A stretch of DNA of 35,746 nt from the NCBI GenBank assembly GCA_029820295.1, contig JALGVA010000054.1, forward strand, positions 1 through 35,746, read 5' to 3'. The notes beneath the pieces are model-generated. The model was not told where the DNA came from. It saw only the letters and a list, made by a program, of their open reading frames with translations, and searched no databases. The stretch comes from Candidatus Zipacnadia bacterium. Lineage in GTDB: Bacteria > Armatimonadota > Zipacnadia > Zipacnadales > UBA5352. The position numbers were made by a program, and so were the translations under genes. How positions within the stretch are numbered: position 1 is the first letter of the stretch; each line of letters opens with the position of its first letter. Positions 32,808 to 35,746 of this stretch are shown piece by piece.

Positions 32808-32824
32808 TTCCCGCCGCGCGGGAA
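32808..32824. promoter_or_regulatory. Operator-like inverted repeat in a divergent promoter region
   Basis: TTCCCGC (32808-32814) and GCGGGAA (32818-32824) are exact inverted arms around CGC. The site lies 48 bp upstream of the GH43/GH32-like start and about 125 bp from the UroD-fold start. Its size and position suit a dimeric repressor, but no regulator gene is present in the window. Confidence 0.4.
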
Positions 32825-32872
32825 TTGCCCGGCGCGGAGCCGCGCGAGTGTGTCACGCGGGAGGCGCTGAGC

Positions 32873-34351
32873 ATGGAGCGGCGGGTGTTCTTCTACGACG
32901 ATCGGGACCTGGAGAGCTGTCACGGGCTGCATCTGGCCTACGGGCCGGTGACCAAGCTGGGGCTGATCGACTGGCCGCGGCCGGAGTGGGAGATGGCGAG
33001 CGCCTCGGTATTCGCGGGCGCGGTGGTCGAGATGCCCGGCGGCGGCTGGCGCTGCTACTACTCGGGCCGGACGCCGCCGGAGCAGGGCGGCTTCGGTCTT
33101 GCGCTGGCCGAGTCGGCCGATGGCACGCGCTGGGAGAAGCCGGGGCTGGGGCAGCTTGAAATCGATGGCGCGAATACCAACCGGATCGTGTTCGAGAACG
33201 CGCCCGAGGACGGCAGCTTCACGCAGCCGCAGGTGGTGCTGCTGCCCGACGGCTCGTGGCGCATGTGGTCGTGGTGGCACGCGCACAGCATCGGCTACTG
33301 CCGCTACTGGCCCGCCGAGAGCGACGACGGCATCCGCTGGCGGCTGCTGGACATGGACCGGCCGGCGGTCATGCACCCGTCCGACTGCGAGCTGGGACAG
33401 AACGCCTGGGTCGCCGGGCTGACTGCGGCGGGGGCCGAGGACAGGTTCGCTCACCAGCGGCGGATGGACTGGAACGAGGCCAAGCGCCTGCGCAGCAACG
33501 ACGCGACCTACGTCTACTGGAACGATGCCGCACGGCGCTTCGAGATGTACTCGGTGTGGCTGCTGCCCTGCGACCCGGAAAGCTACCGCTACACGCCGCA
33601 CGACAACGCGCCGCGGGTGTTGCGCACCATCCATCGCCGCGAGAGCGCCGACGGGCTGAGCTGGTCGGACCCGGAGATGCTGATCCTCGCCGACGAGCAT
33701 GACCCGATGCACCAGGAGTTCTACCACCTCGCGGTGCAGCCCGATGGGGAGTGGCACATCGGCATGCTCGGCCACTACCGCTGCTGGGAGCAGACCATGG
33801 ACCTCGAGCTGTGCTTCTCGCGCGACGGACATCGCTGGGAGCGTCCGTTGCGCGGCGGCTGGGTGCCGCGCGGCGACCTGGATGAGATCGACTGCATGTC
33901 GATCTACCCGACGAGTCGGCTGATCGACATGGGCGAGCGCTGGCGGCTGCTCTACCGCGGCGGCAATGCCAGGCACAACCGGCAGCTCCCCGAGGGCGTG
34001 GCCGAGGCGCGGCAGGAGACCTTCGTGGCCGACGCGCCCAAGGGCCGCTTCGTCGGCCTGGCGACCACCGATCGGGCGTTGGGCGCGCTGACGCTGAGGC
34101 GCTTCAACCACGGGGCGGAGTGCATCACGGTGGACGCGGAAGTGCACGGGCGGCTGCAGGCGGAGCTGCGCGACCCCTACGGCCGGCCGCTCCCGGGCTT
34201 CGAGCTGAACTCGTGCGCGCTCACCACCGGCGATTCGCAGCGCCACGTGCTGACCTGGGAGGGCGGGAAGACCAGCGCCGAGTACCGCTACGACGTGGTG
34301 AGCCTGCGCATCGAGGTCGAGGATGGGGTGGTGTACTCGGTGGGGGTATGA
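32873..34351 (+). CDS. GH43/GH32-superfamily beta-propeller protein
   Basis: A 492-aa protein with no signal peptide. The start at 32873 has GGGAGG 8 nt upstream; the frame is open for 26 more codons but those lack a ribosome-binding site. Repeated blades of the type ESADGTRWEKP, ESDDGIRWRL, ESADGLSWSDP and SRDGHRWERP, each following a strand such as WRCYYSGR or WRLLYRGG, indicate the five-bladed propeller of the GH32/43/62/68/117 superfamily. The last 100 residues (about 395 on, RRFNHGAECITVDAEVHG) look like the C-terminal beta-sandwich of GH32-type proteins. Typical members hydrolyse arabinose, xylose or fructose links, but the catalytic acidic triad was not assigned with confidence. It is divergent from the second UroD-fold gene, and its product is probably an intracellular oligosaccharide-degrading enzyme. 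Confidence 0.65.
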   Translation: MERRVFFYDDRDLESCHGLHLAYGPVTKLGLIDWPRPEWEMASASVFAGAVVEMPGGGWRCYYSGRTPPEQGGFGLALAESADGTRWEKPGLGQLEIDGANTNRIVFENAPEDGSFTQPQVVLLPDGSWRMWSWWHAHSIGYCRYWPAESDDGIRWRLLDMDRPAVMHPSDCELGQNAWVAGLTAAGAEDRFAHQRRMDWNEAKRLRSNDATYVYWNDAARRFEMYSVWLLPCDPESYRYTPHDNAPRVLRTIHRRESADGLSWSDPEMLILADEHDPMHQEFYHLAVQPDGEWHIGMLGHYRCWEQTMDLELCFSRDGHRWERPLRGGWVPRGDLDEIDCMSIYPTSRLIDMGERWRLLYRGGNARHNRQLPEGVAEARQETFVADAPKGRFVGLATTDRALGALTLRRFNHGAECITVDAEVHGRLQAELRDPYGRPLPGFELNSCALTTGDSQRHVLTWEGGKTSAEYRYDVVSLRIEVEDGVVYSVGV

Positions 34352-34362
34352 CGGCACGGATT

Positions 34363-34432
34363 CCTCCCCCCGTCCCGGCTCCGCCGGGCCCCCCTCCTTT
34401 CCGACCTTCGGCCGGGGGCAGGAGGGGGGAGG
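34363..34432. repeat. C-rich/G-rich inverted repeat between converging genes
   Basis: CCTCCCCCC (34363-34371) is exactly complementary to GGGGGGAGG (34424-34432), and a second CCCCCCTCCT tract (34389-34398) can pair with AGGAGGGGGG (34420-34429), so two foldings compete. The G-rich strand has several runs of four to six G in a short span, which could also form a quadruplex. It fills most of the 120-bp gap between two stop codons. A 12-nt mirror repeat, GAGCGAAGCGAG, lies just after it at 34441-34452. Confidence 0.55.
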
Positions 34433-34471
34433 GGTGGTCCGAGCGAAGCGAGGACCGCGGAGGGGCGGCCG

Positions 34472-35746
34472 TCAACGCACCTGCGCGATGACGCCGATAT
34501 TGCGCGCGCCCAGGTCCAGCTCGATGGTCGCGTATCCGCCCTCGATGTGCGGCGTCAGCTCGCGGTCGTTCCACAGATCGCGGTAGCTCGCGCCCTCGAC
34601 ATGGGGGACGCGCAGCACCGGGCCGGAGTAGCTCTGCCAGCGGCCGTTGTGCAGCGTCCAGATCGTCTCGGCCTCACCAGGGAAGGCGTTGCAGTAGACC
34701 TGGTCGGCCATGGTCGCCACGAACATCTCGGGCTCCATGCTCAGGAAGGCGTCCTCGTGCGCATGCAGCAGCGCGTTGGCCTTGCGGATCAGCTCGAAGG
34801 CCTCCGGGTCATGGCCCCATGACAGGCTGTACATCGCGCAGCCGTTGAACACCGAGTAGCGCAGGCCATCCCAGATGCCGAACGATATGCTGCCCGCGCT
34901 GGTGATGGGGAGGAGCTTGAAGTCCGGGAAGGCGAAGCGGTGGATGTGCACGAAGCCCGGACAGATCTGGAAGTCCGAGCGCCCCATCGCGGTGGTGTAG
35001 CCGCCGTCGATGTAGGGGATGATGAAGTCGGCCGGGGCGACCTCGGTGTAGAGCACCGTCTCCGCGGGGATCTTCGCCCGGGTCTCGCGGCACAGCTCGA
35101 GGAAGCCCTCCTGGCTGCAGCCGGGGACCTCGTGCGGGTGGTCATCGCGCCAGCACCAGTAGTTGCGCAGGTCGGCACCGCCCTCGTCGATGTAGACGCC
35201 GTCGGCGCCGGTCATGCGCACGGCCTCGGCGCAGCGCGATGACAGGTAGTCGCGCCAGGCGGGGTGCCATACGCACATGTTCCAGACAGGGTCCTCAGGC
35301 GTCGAATAGCCGCCGGGGAAGGTCCCGTTCTCGCGCTTGATCGCCCACTCCTCCCCGTGTGTCCGGCCGATCTCGGACTTCTTCGAGCACAGGTAGGTGT
35401 CCAGGTAGAGGCCGACGCGGATGCCCGCCGCGTGGTGGTCGGCGATCATCTGGCGGAAGGCGTCGAGCCCGCCGATCTCGTCGAAGTGGTTGTAGTCGCC
35501 CCAGCGGCCGTACTGCTCGGACTGGCGCCAGTCGAAGAAGTGGTTCATGTCCACCGGCCCGAACAGCTCGGTGTCACGCGCAATCATCTCCGCCGTCCGG
35601 TACTGTCCGGTCTCGGGGTCAATCCAGGTATCGCCCTTGAAGAACTTGACCCACGAGGTGCGGAAGTTCCAGACACGCCGGAACCAGTCGTTGCGCGGCA
35701 CCATTGGGTGCTGCCAGGTGCGCAGCCAGTCGCGGTAGCGCTCCCA
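34472..35746 (-). CDS. TIM-barrel glycoside hydrolase-like protein (5' end beyond the window)
   Basis: The open frame runs off the window edge: upstream of the internal Met at 35704 it continues WERYRDWLRTWQHP without a stop, so at least 424 residues are encoded here and the N-terminus is missing. The protein looks like the catalytic barrel of a GH36/GH31-type or DUF6259-type enzyme. Segments include FFDWRQSEQYGRWGDYNHFD, GIRVGLYLDTYL and GADGVYIDEGGADLRNYWCW, the last giving an acidic D-x3-D-E site at a strand end as in clan GH-D enzymes. The C-terminal part (WTLHNGRWQSYSGPVL onward) is a small beta-sandwich. Whether the full protein is secreted cannot be seen. It converges on the GH43/GH32-like gene. 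Confidence 0.65.
   Translation of the reverse strand, partial: WERYRDWLRTWQHPMVPRNDWFRRVWNFRTSWVKFFKGDTWIDPETGQYRTAEMIARDTELFGPVDMNHFFDWRQSEQYGRWGDYNHFDEIGGLDAFRQMIADHHAAGIRVGLYLDTYLCSKKSEIGRTHGEEWAIKRENGTFPGGYSTPEDPVWNMCVWHPAWRDYLSSRCAEAVRMTGADGVYIDEGGADLRNYWCWRDDHPHEVPGCSQEGFLELCRETRAKIPAETVLYTEVAPADFIIPYIDGGYTTAMGRSDFQICPGFVHIHRFAFPDFKLLPITSAGSISFGIWDGLRYSVFNGCAMYSLSWGHDPEAFELIRKANALLHAHEDAFLSMEPEMFVATMADQVYCNAFPGEAETIWTLHNGRWQSYSGPVLRVPHVEGASYRDLWNDRELTPHIEGGYATIELDLGARNIGVIAQVR

Overview
The window is GC-rich DNA from a bacterium that is most likely a member of Armatimonadota. The best evidence is the intact prepilin-like protein at 29157-29819: its N-terminus reads [30 protein letters not shown] (split: [16 protein letters not shown] then [14 protein letters not shown]), followed by an SC-x-SN-x-KQ-G segment and a C-terminal H-x9-DG motif. 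The '[11 protein letters not shown]' version is the Armatimonadota style; Planctomycetota and Lentisphaerota usually carry other sequences there. This is a family-level inference, not a database result. No rRNA, tRNA, transposase, integrase or CRISPR array was seen.

Layout. 1-240: a long hairpin with a T tract, then a sigma70-like promoter. 260-997 (+): NodB-type deacetylase-like protein. 978-10162 (-): a probable three-gene operon of secreted enzymes (GH123/DUF4091-like, then GH42-like, then heparinase-like). 10319-14953 (+): a very large secreted lyase-like protein with a C-terminal beta-propeller. 14960-16387 (-): a second deacetylase-like protein. 16529-17869 (+): glmM. 17940-22115 (-): a secreted PL26/PcRGLX-like protein. 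22335-29065 (+): a probable four-gene operon (sialidase-fold protein, unknown protein, secreted GH42-like enzyme, uroporphyrinogen-decarboxylase-fold protein). 29157-31487 (-): three tandem H-x9-DG prepilin-like genes, of which only one is intact. 31637-32683 (-): second UroD-fold protein. 32873-34351 (+): cytosolic GH43/GH32-like propeller protein. 34472-35746 (-): TIM-barrel glycosidase-like protein cut by the window end.

How it fits together. Apart from glmM and the prepilins, nearly every gene looks like a carbohydrate-active enzyme or an accessory protein. Five encode large proteins (568-1544 aa) with signal peptides and stacked carbohydrate-binding modules, which suggests external attack on a complex, probably acidic or amino-sugar-containing glycan. 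Several others lack signal peptides (deacetylase-like, UroD-fold, GH43-like, the 219-aa unknown) and would act inside the cell. There is no SusC/SusD pair, no transporter and no recognisable regulator, so uptake and control must be encoded elsewhere. The substrate cannot be read from the sequence.

The main points for follow-up are the decayed prepilin copies with their shared 3' hairpins, the discoidin-like module shared by two neighbouring enzymes, the multidomain proteins at 10319 and 17940, the uncharacterised protein at 23576, and several inverted repeats in divergent promoter regions.
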